A stretch of DNA of 64,000 nt from Alnus glutinosa (taxonomy: Eukaryota; Streptophyta; Magnoliopsida; Fagales; Betulaceae): NCBI RefSeq assembly GCF_958979055.1, contig NC_084888.1, positions 31,494,804-31,558,803 on the forward strand. Reading direction: 5' to 3'. The notes below the pieces were generated by a model. It ran no database searches and was not told the DNA's origin. It saw only the letters and a list, made by a program, of their open reading frames with translations. Of the stretch, positions 54,325-64,000 are shown one piece after another (positions within the stretch are counted from its first letter, which is position 1; each line of letters begins with the position of its first letter). The position numbers were made by a program, and so were the translations under genes.

Positions 54325-56084
54325 GGAACAAGAATTAAACCCCCTCAACCTCATGGAACAGGTTTACCTTCGATTGCTTAACCAATGTATCGATTGGGTC
54401 TCAAGTAGATGAAAGAAATAAATTAAATAAGATGAAAATTGAAGAGGGTGGGGGAGATAGTTGTTGTTGGGTATAAATTTGAATGAATAAAGCAACTATA
54501 TATGTCGTATTGTTAGCAACATTTTATAGCATTTAACAGAAAACATATTTTCAAACACCAGATTCTTCAACTGATAAATGTTTAGTCCAAAATAAATTGT
54601 AATAACAAATAACCCTCATGAAAAATTCCTAACATTGCATTAACCAGCACTATCAGTTTCGTTATCGATCTTTTGATATAGAGTGAAAAATCGAAACTAA
54701 TCCAAGATCCACTAGCAAACGAAGGACAAAGGTTGTGTACGGGAGGAATAGAAAATATAACACAACTAAATAACCTCTATTTTATTATTTTTGGAAGAAA
54801 GAGTAACATTTTAATATATGAATATAATGGGAAACATGAGTAATTCTAAGTGTCTCCCAATAACTTATGTGGCTTTTTTAATCACCGATATTATTCCCCT
54901 GGTGAGAACGATTGTCTGCTTTTTTTAAAAGAGAAAAAAATAATAAAAAAAAAATTCAAAGATTCAAGCTTGTGTATTTTTACAAATTTTGCTAAATTTT
55001 GAACAATACCTAGATCCTTGCAATTTTGGCTTGTTCTCTTCTTCTTCATTTTTTTTTTTTTTTTTTTGTTCTAAAAAAAAAGGGTTTAGGGTTTTTGGCA
55101 TTTAAGGTTTAGGGTTTTGGTCAAATGCTGATTTAAAAAGCCACATCAATTTTGGGAGAACACATGACGAACATGGGGCTGCCAATTATAGCATTACTCG
55201 TAGATATAATTCTAACGGTTTTACACTTAAAAAGAGAAAAAAGTATAGTTAGACTACAATGTCGTCATAATCTTATGAAGTGATAGAAAAAAAAAATGAC
55301 GGAATATCACAATCCGCATCCAAACGATGGACGTGGTCTGCAAGAGGAGTGAATTAGAAAGTCGAATATAAGCACGCACAAATTTAAGAAATAAATTCAG
55401 TGAGGATTATTGTGTAAAGAAGTTTGTCCAAAAAATTAAAGTCGTTACGTTCAAGGAAGCAAAATTTACATTTTTCTAGAAAAAATTAACTCTTTTATTG
55501 TTATTATTATTATTATTATTTATCTATGTATCTTATTTTATCTTCTAGACGTAATATTCCAATGTTTCTTTAGTATGCAACATACAATGTATTAATTTGA
55601 AAAACCAAACAATTAAACTATTATTTCAAACATATTTTTTTTTTTATAAGTCATTATATTCTTGAAGAAAAAAATTGCATATTTTGGTTATGATCAATAT
55701 TCGTTTGTTTTCTTTCTTTTGTATAACTTATTTTTCCTTAATTTATAGATAGGATTTTTCAATATTCCACTAACATATTTCTTTATTATATTCTACGATT
55801 TCATTTTACGAAATTCTTCACTAACTCCTGTAGGTCAAATTTGTTTCCTTCTTTATAACTTATTTTACGATTCTAGTCAGATTTCTTGGATTCCATTACC
55901 TATTCGAATATCTATTTCACTCTATAAATTCATTCACCTACAAATATCCAGATGCAAATATGAACGACGATTAGGGTTTGGAGAAAGTGTAAAATGAATG
56001 GTGTGTGGGCAATATAAAAGGCATTAATTAAATAGTGGAGTACAGAAAAGGAAACAAATTGTGTTATTTCAAAAAGGTTGTAAG
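54301..56084 (+). repeat. Downstream module A of unit 1
   Basis: 1784 bp starting in the last codons of exon 2. Non-coding and AT-rich, with TTTAGGGTTT-type telomere-like motifs near 55080-55120, an ATTAGGGTTTGGAG near 55970 and a T-run near 55050. Nearly identical to 59561-61344 and clearly related to the B modules. Confidence 0.88.
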
Positions 56085-56125
56085 TACACCGCAAGTGTTG
56101 TTGCAAGAAGAAAAAGAATTAAACC
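56070..56125 (+). pseudogene. Truncated defensin-like exon-2 tail, copy 1b
   Basis: At the A/B junction GGTTGTAAGTACACCGCAAG encodes GCKYTASV and then VARRKRIKPP rather than the intact VVG-stop. Upstream cysteine codons are absent. Confidence 0.75.
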
Positions 56126-57827
56126 CCCCTCAACCTCCTGGAATAGGTTTACCTTCGATTGCTTAACCAATGTATCGATTGGGTCTCAAGTAGAAGAAAG
56201 AAATAAATTAAATAAGATGAAAATTGATGAGGGTGGGGGAGATAGTTGTTGTTGAGTATAAATTTGAATGAATAAAGCAACTATGTGCTATTGTCAGCAG
56301 CATTTTATAACATTTTAATGAAAAACAAATCTTCAAACTCCGGATTCTTCAACGATAAATGTTCAGTCCAAAATAAATTGTAATAACAAGCAACTCTCAT
56401 GAGAAATTCCTAACATTGCATTAGCCAGCACTATTAGTTTCGTTATCGATCTTTTGATAAGGGGTAAAAAATCGAAACTAATCCACGATCTACTTGCAAA
56501 CAAAGGATAAGGGTTGTGTACGGAAGGAAGAGAAAGTATAACACAACTGAAGAACCTCTGTTTTATTTTTTATGGTAGAAAGAGTAACATTTTATTATAC
56601 GAATATAATGAGAAACATGAGTAATTCTAAGTGTCACCCTATTGTCCATCTTTTGTCTCTGAAAAACTGATGTGGCTTTTTAAATCATCGATATTATTTC
56701 CCCGATGTGAATGATAATATGCTCTTTTTTTAAAAATAAATAAATAAATCCAAAGTTTCAGGCATGGACATTTTTTCAAATTCTGCTAAATTCTGACCAA
56801 CAACAAAATCCTTGCAATTTTAGCTTTTTTTTTTTTTTTTTTTTTTTCTCGTAGAAAAGGGTTTATGGATTTAGGCATTTAAGGTTTAGGGTCTAGGTCA
56901 AATGCTGATTTAAGAAGCCACATCAATTTTTGGAGAACACATGGTGAACATGGGGCTAACATTTATAACAATATTCGTAGATATAATTCACAATGTTTTA
57001 CACTTAAAGAGAAAACAATTTCGTCATAATCTTCTGAAGTGATAGAAAAAAAAAATGACGGAATATCACGATCCACTTCCAAACAATGGACGTGTTTTGT
57101 GGGAGGAGTGAATTAGAAAGTAGAATATAAGCACACACAAATTTAAGAATTAAATTGAGTGAGGATTATTTTGTAAAGAAGTTTGTCCAAACAAGTAAAC
57201 CCATTACGTTTAAGGAAGCAAAATCTACATTTTTCTAAAATAAATACACTTGTTTTTTTTTTTTTTTGTTGATCTATGTATCTTATTTTATCTTCAAAAC
57301 GTGATATTCCAATGTTTCTTCGGTATGTGACATAAAAGGTATTAATTTGAAAAACCAAACAAGAAGACTATTATTTCGAACAATATTTTTTAATATAAGT
57401 CATAACTTTCTTGAAGGAAAAAATTGCATAGTTTGTTTATGATCAATATTCTGTTCTTTTCTTTCTTTTTCTGTAACGTATTTTTCCTTAATTTATAGAT
57501 AGGATTTTTCATTATTCCATTAACGTATTTCTTTATTCTATTTTACGATTTCATTTTAAGAACTTCTTCACCAACTCCTGTAAGTCAAATTTGTTTCCTT
57601 CTTTATAACTTATTTTACCTTTCTTGTCATATTTCTTCGATTCCATAACCTATTCGGAAATCTATTTCACTCTCTAAAATCATTCTCTTTCAAATATCTA
57701 GATCCAAATGAGAACGACAATTAGGGTTTGGAGAAAGTGTAAAATGAATGGTGTGTGAGCTGCATAAAAGGCATTAATTAAATGGGATGTAAAGAAAAGG
57801 AAACAAACTATGTTATTTGGAAAAGGT
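56085..57827 (+). repeat. Downstream module B of unit 1, doubles as upstream flank of gene 2
   Basis: A second copy of module A, diverged by substitutions and homopolymer changes. It ends ATGTTATTTGGAAAAGGTAAC, where A ends TGTTATTTCAAAAAGGT and fuses to the exon-2 tail. Confidence 0.88.
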
Positions 57828-58330
57828 AACTTGAAAAAGAAAAAAAAAAAAAAAAAACGTACTTGCTTTTAAAGGAAAATAATCGAGATTGTCTGCTATA
57901 AATAATTTTCTCTCAATTTATTTGTATTTGTTTTTATCTTCTTTTACCTATCTAGGCAAGATTTTTTTTTTCTTCCTTTAACATGCAACACCAAAGGCCT
58001 TAAATTATTGAAAAAGACAATAGAACATTATTTTAACAAGTAGTTTTAATTAGCTCCAAATTTTTTATATTTATTTATTTATCTAAGATCAATATTCTCC
58101 TATTTTCTTGCCATTACCCTCGCTTAATTTTTCATTCAATACACTGTCTTTCATTCAAGTGTATCACTTTCTTCTGTTTTTGAATATATTTTTTCCTTTA
58201 ACCTTTTCTTTTTCCTTTCTTGATATGCGTTTTATTTTGCATCGAACTTTTTGAAATTTTCATTTATTTTCTAATATCTTTCACAAAAAATTACGGTGTT
58301 TGCTAAAAATATATTAAGCTTGCTCTTTGC

Positions 58331-58337
58331 TATAAAT
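58331..58337 (+). promoter_or_regulatory. TATA box of defensin-like gene 2
   Basis: TATAAAT, 83 bp before the start codon, identical context to gene 1. Confidence 0.6.
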
Positions 58338-58413
58338 GTGAGAGAAATCTCTATATTTTTCTATTCCTTTGAGGTTAAGCTGAATTGTTGTCGTGCACAT
58401 TTTTCGTCTCAAC

Positions 58414-59582
58414 ATGAAATATTCTACAACTTTCTCCCTTCTTTTCGTGACCCTCCTAGTTTTCTCATTCGGTACTTCGTCCCCTCCTTCATATTAATGC
58501 TTCTTTATTTTTCTTTTTGTTACATGTGTATACATTAGAATATTAATTCTCTTCGAATATAGAAGTCACTATTTAGTACTGAAATAGAAGAAAATAGTAA
58601 ATGATAGTCATTTTTATTTTTATTATTATTATTATTATGTGCCATAGAGAATATAGTTCTTAACATTCAAACTTCTATCTGTTGAATTTCTTTATATCGT
58701 TGTGTAAAATCTTTTACCACCCTTGTTTAATGATCAGAAAATAAAAGATTGAATTGAGAGTTAGGTTTTGATGTTCAAGAGAAAAGAAAAGAAAAAAATT
58801 CTATTTTTTTTTAATTTTTAATTTTTAATTTTTTATTACTCGTATGATGCGTACAATTCCGATGTTCATTCTAAATTTCTTTTACTAATTCTTATTATTG
58901 ATTTTTTCGTTACCATCACAATACGATACAAACTCTGTTTTGTTGTTCCTAAGGATGGGCCTTTTCATGTAAATTTAGTACAAATACGTTGCTTAAGCTT
59001 TGGTTACACTATCATTTTGTCAATCTATATGCGTAATATATCTTGTAATTAGTTTAAGAATGTAACTCGGATACAAAGTGTATTCCTTTCTATTCTTTTT
59101 TTTTTTTTTCATTTCTTTTTTCTTTTTAAGGCCAACTTATAAGGTCTGGGTGAAAATATGAAATAAGGTGAAAGTCGAGGCGTATGCATAGAAGGGTTAT
59201 GATATGTTCTTGATGGTTTCAGTTTAAACCTGTGGGTTGATAACTAGAGAGTTCAGTGGCATTGTATTGCTAGAAGACATAAACAAATGATTGAACTGAT
59301 TAATTTAATTATTTTTATTGTATTTGTTTTCTTCACCGTGTAAAGATAGGATCTAAGTATTTTAGCACTATAATGAAATGATTTCGTATGTCTCCTTACT
59401 TTAATATTTTTTTTTGTTGAATAGCGGCAACTGGTTTAGGCATGGGTGATAAGTGCAGCCCGCTTAAAGACTGTACTAGCAATGCTTGCAAGGGCTTTTG
59501 CGGTTATGGCGAGGGGACTCGGTATCATTGTTTGGAGCCAAACACTTGCTGTTGCATTTACACCGCAAGTGTTGTTGGTTGA
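58414..59582 (+). CDS. Defensin-like secreted cysteine-rich peptide, copy 2
   Basis: Exons 58414-58471 and 59425-59582, intron 953 bp; 71 residues. The signal peptide is identical to copy 1. The mature peptide differs by an in-frame 3-base deletion that removes one Asn (FCGYGEG instead of FCGYNGEG), so the C4-C5 loop is x9 rather than x10. All eight cysteines are kept. Preservation of frame, splice sites, TATA box and cysteines in two copies with homopolymer-rich, changing introns suggests the gene is maintained, although very recent duplication explains most of the identity. Confidence 0.85.
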
Positions 59583-61344
59583 GGAACAAGAATTAAACCC
59601 CCTCAACCTCATGGAACAGGTTTACCTTCGATTGCTTAACCAATGTATCGATTGGGTCTCAAGTAGATGAAAGAAATAAATTAAATAAGATGAAAATTGA
59701 AGAGGGTGGGGGAGATAGTTGTTGTTGGGTACAAATTTGAATGAATAAAGCAACTATATATGTCGTATTGTTAGCAACATTTTATAGCATTTAACAGAAA
59801 ACATATTTTCAAACACCAGATTCTTCAACTGATAAATGTTTAGTCCAAAATAAATTGTAATAACAAATAACCCTCATGAAAAATTCCTAACATTGCATTA
59901 ACCAGAACTATCAGTTTTGTTATCGATCTATTGATATAGCGTGAAAAATCGAAACTAATCCAAGATCCACTAGCAAACGAAGGACAAAGGTTGTGTACGA
60001 GAGGAATAGAAAATATAACACAACTAAATAACCTCTATTTTATTATTTTTGGAAGAAAGAGTAACATTTTAATATATGAATATAATGAGAAACATGAGTA
60101 ATTTTAAGTGTCTCCCAATAACTTATGTGGCTTTTTTAATCACCAATATTATTCCCCTGGTGAGAACGATTGTCTGCTTTTTTTAAAATAGAAAAAAATA
60201 ATAAAAAAAAAAATTCAAAGATTCAAGCTTGTGCATTTTTACAAATTCTGCTAAATTTTGACCAATACCTAGATCCTTGCAATTTTGGCTTGTTCTCTTC
60301 TTCTTCATTTTTTTTTTTTTTTTGTTCTAAAAAAAAAAGGGTTTAGGGTTTTAGGCATTTAAGGTTTAGGGTTTTGGTCAAATGCTGATTTAAAAAGCCA
60401 CATCAATTTTGGGAGAACACATGACGAACATGGGGCTGCCAATTATATCATTACTCGTAGATATAATTCTAACAGTTTTACACTAAAAAAGAGAAAAAAG
60501 TATAGTTAGCCTACAATGTCGTCATAACCTTATGAAGTGATAGAAAAAAAAAATGACGGAATATCACAATCCGCTTCCAAACGATGGACGTGGTCTGCAA
60601 GAGGAGTGAATTAGAAAGTCGAATATAAGCACGCACAAATTTAAGAAATAAATTCAGTGAGGATTATTGTGTAAAGAAGTTTGTCCAAAAAATTAAAGTC
60701 GTTACGTTCAATGAAGCAGAATTTACATTTTTCTAGAAAAAATAAACTCTTTTATTGTTATTATTATTATTATTTTTTATCTATGTATCTTATTTTATCT
60801 TCTAGACGTGATATTCCAATGTTTCTTTAGTATGCGACATACAATGTATTAATTTGAAAAACCAAACAATTAAACTATTATTTCAAACATTTTTTTTTTT
60901 TTTTTATAAGTCATTACTTTCTTGAAGAAAAAAATTGCATATTTTGGTTATGATCAATATTTGTTTGTTTTCTTTCTTTTGTATAACTTATTTTTCCTTA
61001 ATTTATAGATAGGATTTTTCAATATTCCACTAACGTATTTCTTTATTATATTCTACGATTTCATTTTACGAAATTCTTCACCAACTCCTGTAGGTCAAAT
61101 TTGTTTCCTTCTTTATAACTTATTTTACGATTCTAGTCAGATTTCTTCGATTCCATTACCTATTCGAATATCTATTTCACTCTATAAATTCATCAACCTA
61201 CAAATATCCAGATGCAAATATGAACGGCGATTAGGGTTTGGAGAAAGTGTAAAATGAATGGTGTGTGGGCAATATAAAAGGCATTAATTAAATAGTGGAG
61301 TACGGAAAAGGAAACAAACTGCGTTATTTCAAAAAGGTTGTAAG
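59561..61344 (+). repeat. Downstream module A of unit 2
   Basis: Copy of 54301-56084 with scattered substitutions and changed homopolymer lengths. Telomere-like GGGTTTAGGGTTTTAGGC lies near 60349. Confidence 0.88.
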
Positions 61345-61385
61345 TACTCCGCAAGTGTTGTTGCATGAAGAAAAAGAATTAAACC
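61330..61385 (+). pseudogene. Truncated defensin-like exon-2 tail, copy 2b
   Basis: GGTTGTAAGTACTCCGCAAG, the counterpart of 56076, with one substitution (Thr to Ser) and TGA three codons later. A junction relic without cysteine-rich core. Confidence 0.72.
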
Positions 61386-62086
61386 CCCCCTCAACCTCCT
61401 GGATTAGGTTTACCTTCGATTGCTTAACCAATGTATTGATTGGGTCTCAAGTAGAAGAAAGAAATAAATTAAATAAGGCGAAAATTGATGAGGGTGGGGG
61501 AGATAGTTGTTGTTGAGTATAAATTTGAATGAATAAAGCAACTATGTGCTATTGTCAGCAGCATTTTATAACATTTTAATGAAAAACAAATCTTCAAACT
61601 CCGTATTCTTCAACGATAAATGTTCAATCCAAAATAAATTGTAATAACAAGCAACTCTCATGAGAAATTCCTAACATTGCATTAGCCAGCACTATTAGTT
61701 TCGTTATCGATCTTTTGATAAGGAGTAAAAAATCGAAACTAATCCACGATCTACTTGCAAACGAAGGATAAGGGTTGTGCGCGGAAGGAAGAGAAAGTAT
61801 AACACAATTGAAGAACCTCTGTTTTATTTTTTATGGTAGAAAGAGTAACATTTTATTATACGAATATAATGAGAAACATGAGTAATTCTAAGTGTCACCC
61901 TATTGTCCATCTTTTGTCTCTGAAAAACTGATGTGGCTTTTTAAATCATCGATATTATTTCCCCGGTGTGAATGATAATATGCTCTTTTTTTTAAAAAAA
62001 ATAAATAAATCCAAAGATTCAGGTATGGACATTTTTTCAAATTCTGCTAAATTCTGACCAACACCAAAATCCTTGCAATTTTAGCT

Positions 62087-62121
<35 letters not shown>

Positions 62122-63108
62122 CCGTAGAAAAGGGTTTATGGATTTAGGCATTTAAGGTTTAGGGTTTAAGTCAAATGCTGATTTAAGAAGCCACATCAAT
62201 TTTTGGAGAACACATGGTGAACATGGGGCTAACATTTATAGCAATATTCGTAGATATAATTCACAATGTTTTACACTTAAAGATAAAACAATTTCGTCAT
62301 AATCTTCTGAAGTGATAGAAAAAAAAAATGACGGAATATCACGATCCACTTCCAAACAATGGATGTGGTTTGTGGGAGGAGTGAATTAGAAAGTCGAATA
62401 TAAGCACACGCAAATTTAAGAAATAAATTGAGTGAGGATTATTTTGTAAAGAAGTTTGTCTAAACAGGTAAAACCATTACGTTTAAGGGAGCAAAAATCT
62501 ACATTTTTCTAAAATAAATACACTTGTTTTTTTTTTTTTTTTTTTTTTTGTTGATCTATGTATCTTATTTTATCTTCAAAACGTGATATTCCAATGTTTC
62601 TTCAGTATGCGACATAAAAGGTATTAATTTGAAAAACCAAACAAGAAGACGATTATTTCGAACAATATTTTTTAATATAAGTCATAACTTTCTTGAAGGA
62701 AAAAATTGCATAGTTTGTTTATGATCAATATTCTGTTCTTTTCTTTCTTTTTCTGTAACGTATTTTTCCTTAATTTATAGATAGGATTTTTCATTATTCC
62801 ATTAACGTATTTCTTTATTCTATTTTACGATTTCATTTTAAGAACTTCTTCACCAACTCCTGTAAGTCAAATTTGTTTCCTTCTTTATAACTTATTTTAC
62901 CTTTCTTGTCAGATTTCTTCGATTCCATAACCTATTCGGAAATCTATTTCACTCTCTAAAATCATTCTCTTTCAAATATCTAGATCCAAATGAGAACGAC
63001 AATTAGGGTTTGGAGAAAGTGTAAAATGAATGGTGTGTGAGCTACATAAAAGGCATTAATTAAATGGGATGTAAAGAAAAGGAAACAAACTATGTTATTT
63101 GGAAAAGG
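61345..63108 (+). repeat. Downstream module B of unit 2, upstream flank of gene 3
   Basis: Near-identical to 56085-57827. The main differences are T-run lengths (longer at 62086-62120 and 62527-62549). Confidence 0.88.
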
Positions 63109-63612
63109 TAACTTGAAAAAGAAAAAAAAAAAAAAAAACGTACTTGCTTTTAAAGGAAAATAATCGAGATTGTCTGCTATAAATAATTTTCTCTCAATTT
63201 ATTTGTATTTGTTTTTATCTTCTTTTACCTATCTAGGCATGATTTTTTTTTTCTTCCTTTAACATGCAACACCAAAGGCCTTAAATTATTGAAAAAGACA
63301 ATAGAACATTATTTTAACAAGTAGTTTTAATTAGCTCCAAATTTTTTATATTTATTTATTTATCTAAGATCAATATTCTCCTATTTTCTTGCCATTACCC
63401 TCGCTTAATTTTTCATTCAATACACTGTCTTTCATTCAAGTGTATCACTTTCTTCTGTTTTTGAATATATTTTTTCCTTTAACCTTTTCTTTTTTCCTTT
63501 CTTGATATGCGTTTTATTTTGCATCGAACTTTTTGAAATTTTCATTTATTTTCTAATATCTTTCACAAAAAATTACGGTGTTTGCTAAAAATATATTAAG
63601 CTTGCTCTTTGC

Positions 63613-63619
63613 TATAAAT
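63613..63619 (+). promoter_or_regulatory. TATA box of defensin-like gene 3
   Basis: TATAAAT, 83 bp before the start codon, same context as the other two genes. Confidence 0.6.
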
Positions 63620-63695
63620 GTGAGAGAAATCTCTATATTTTTCTATTCCTTTGAGGTTAAGCTGAATTGTTGTTGTGCACATTTTTCGTCTCAAC

Positions 63696-64000
63696 ATGAA
63701 ATATTCTACAACTTTCTCCCTTCTTTTCGTGACCCTCCTAGTTTTCTCATTCGGTACTTCGTCCCCTCCTTCATATTAATGCTTCTTTATTTTTCTTTTT
63801 GTTACATGTGTATACATTAGAATATTAAATCTCTTCGAATATAGAAGTCACTATTTAGTGCTGAAATAGAAGAAAATAGTAAATGATAGTCATTTTTATT
63901 TTTATTATTATTATTATTATGTGCCATAGAGAATATAGTTCTTAACATTCAAACTTCTATCTGTTGAATTTCTTTATATCGTTGTGTAAAATCTTTTACC
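63696..64000 (+). CDS. Defensin-like gene, copy 3 (first exon only; cut by window end)
   Basis: Exon 1 at 63696-63753 encodes the same signal peptide as copies 1 and 2, with a GTACTT donor at 63754. The intron is collinear with that of copy 2 to the end of the window. The cysteine-rich exon should lie about 950 bp after the donor, near 64.7 kb, outside the window, so integrity of this copy is unknown. Confidence 0.75.

Larger units (their letters stand above)
49525..64000 (+). repeat. Tandem array of about 5.27-kb units with nested 1.78-kb direct repeats
   Basis: Landmarks recur at fixed spacing. The defensin-like start codons are at 53154, 58414 and 63696 (steps 5260 and 5282). The exon-2 tail ACACCGCAAGTGTTGTTG is at about 54302 and 59562 (step 5260), with truncated copies at about 49757, 56085 and 61345. 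Each unit is gene, then a 1784-bp downstream module (A: 54301-56084, 59561-61344), then a second, diverged copy of that module (B: 56085-57827, 61345-63108), then about 590 bp of gene promoter. The left edge holds the last 230 bp of an A module (49525-49756) and a full B module (49757-51470). The array runs off the right end. Confidence 0.92.

Noticed and set aside
54185-54412. 75-codon open frame (and 74-codon copy at 59446)
   Set aside because: Out-of-frame reading of the cysteine-rich exon 2. The in-frame reading has regular cysteine spacing and a correct acceptor and stop.
49525-64000. Tandem array as rDNA, satellite DNA or a CRISPR-like array
   Set aside because: The unit length of about 5.27 kb, gene content, lack of rRNA sequence and eukaryotic context rule these out.
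1-64000. tRNA, rRNA or snRNA genes
   Set aside because: I found no cloverleaf-like segment with paired A and B boxes or conserved rRNA/snRNA cores. The B-box-like GAGTTTGAACCCC at about 30370 lacks a convincing tRNA structure and belongs to a dispersed repeat.

Overview
The window is nuclear DNA of a flowering plant. Genes are broken by AT-rich GT-AG introns, intergenic DNA is AT-rich and full of short transposable elements, and every recognisable protein is closest to a eudicot family. A woody rosid (perhaps Fagales) is my guess from the abundance of one LINE 3' end (ACTTATC followed by an A-tail); the species cannot be fixed from the sequence alone.

Layout. 0.9-4.3 kb: a small Gag1-like clamp protein (+). 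6.4-10.6 kb: the ESCRT-III subunit VPS24 (+), six exons, with a GC-AG first intron. 10.6-16.7 kb: repeats, retroposon fragments and one copy of a 409-bp direct repeat. 16.7-18.7 kb: an intronless PLS-class PPR protein, orthologous to Arabidopsis At4g19191, with a decayed LINE fragment starting 4 bp after its stop. 19.2-23.8 kb: MITEs, a large inverted repeat and a long-TIR Mutator-like foldback element. 24.2-27.7 kb: serine carboxypeptidase SCPL49 (+), nine exons. 29.3-33.8 kb: a probable plastid protein with a DUF3783-like domain (+), eight exons. 34.1-34.8 kb: a broken copy of the U11/U12 snRNP 31K gene (-). 37-39.5 kb: a BORCS8/MEF2BNB-like protein (+). 40-43 kb: foldback elements and other repeats. 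44.5-48.9 kb: the histone-demethylase homologue FLOWERING LOCUS D (-). From about 49.5 kb to the end: a tandem array of about 5.27-kb units, each carrying a two-exon defensin-like (8-cysteine, secreted) gene. There are two complete copies and a third cut by the window edge.

How the genes relate. The middle block (SCPL49, DUF3783 protein, U11/U12-31K relic, FLD) matches from memory the order of Arabidopsis At3g10410, At3g10405, At3g10400 and At3g10390. This supports an old syntenic block in which the 31K gene has died in place. The genes do not form a pathway: they are ordinary housekeeping and regulatory loci (endosomal sorting, organelle RNA processing, vacuolar/secretory hydrolysis, flowering-time chromatin control) next to a fast-evolving secreted-peptide cluster.

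The least ordinary material is (i) the nested defensin-like array, whose first unit carries a Mutator-like insertion with empty sites in the other units; (ii) a set of very short retroposon scars, T(n)GATAAGT or similar, flanked by 16-23-bp target duplications, one with its empty site preserved in an inverted copy; (iii) microsatellite-driven duplication of coding exon sequence inside an intron; and (iv) the pseudogenised minor-spliceosome gene.
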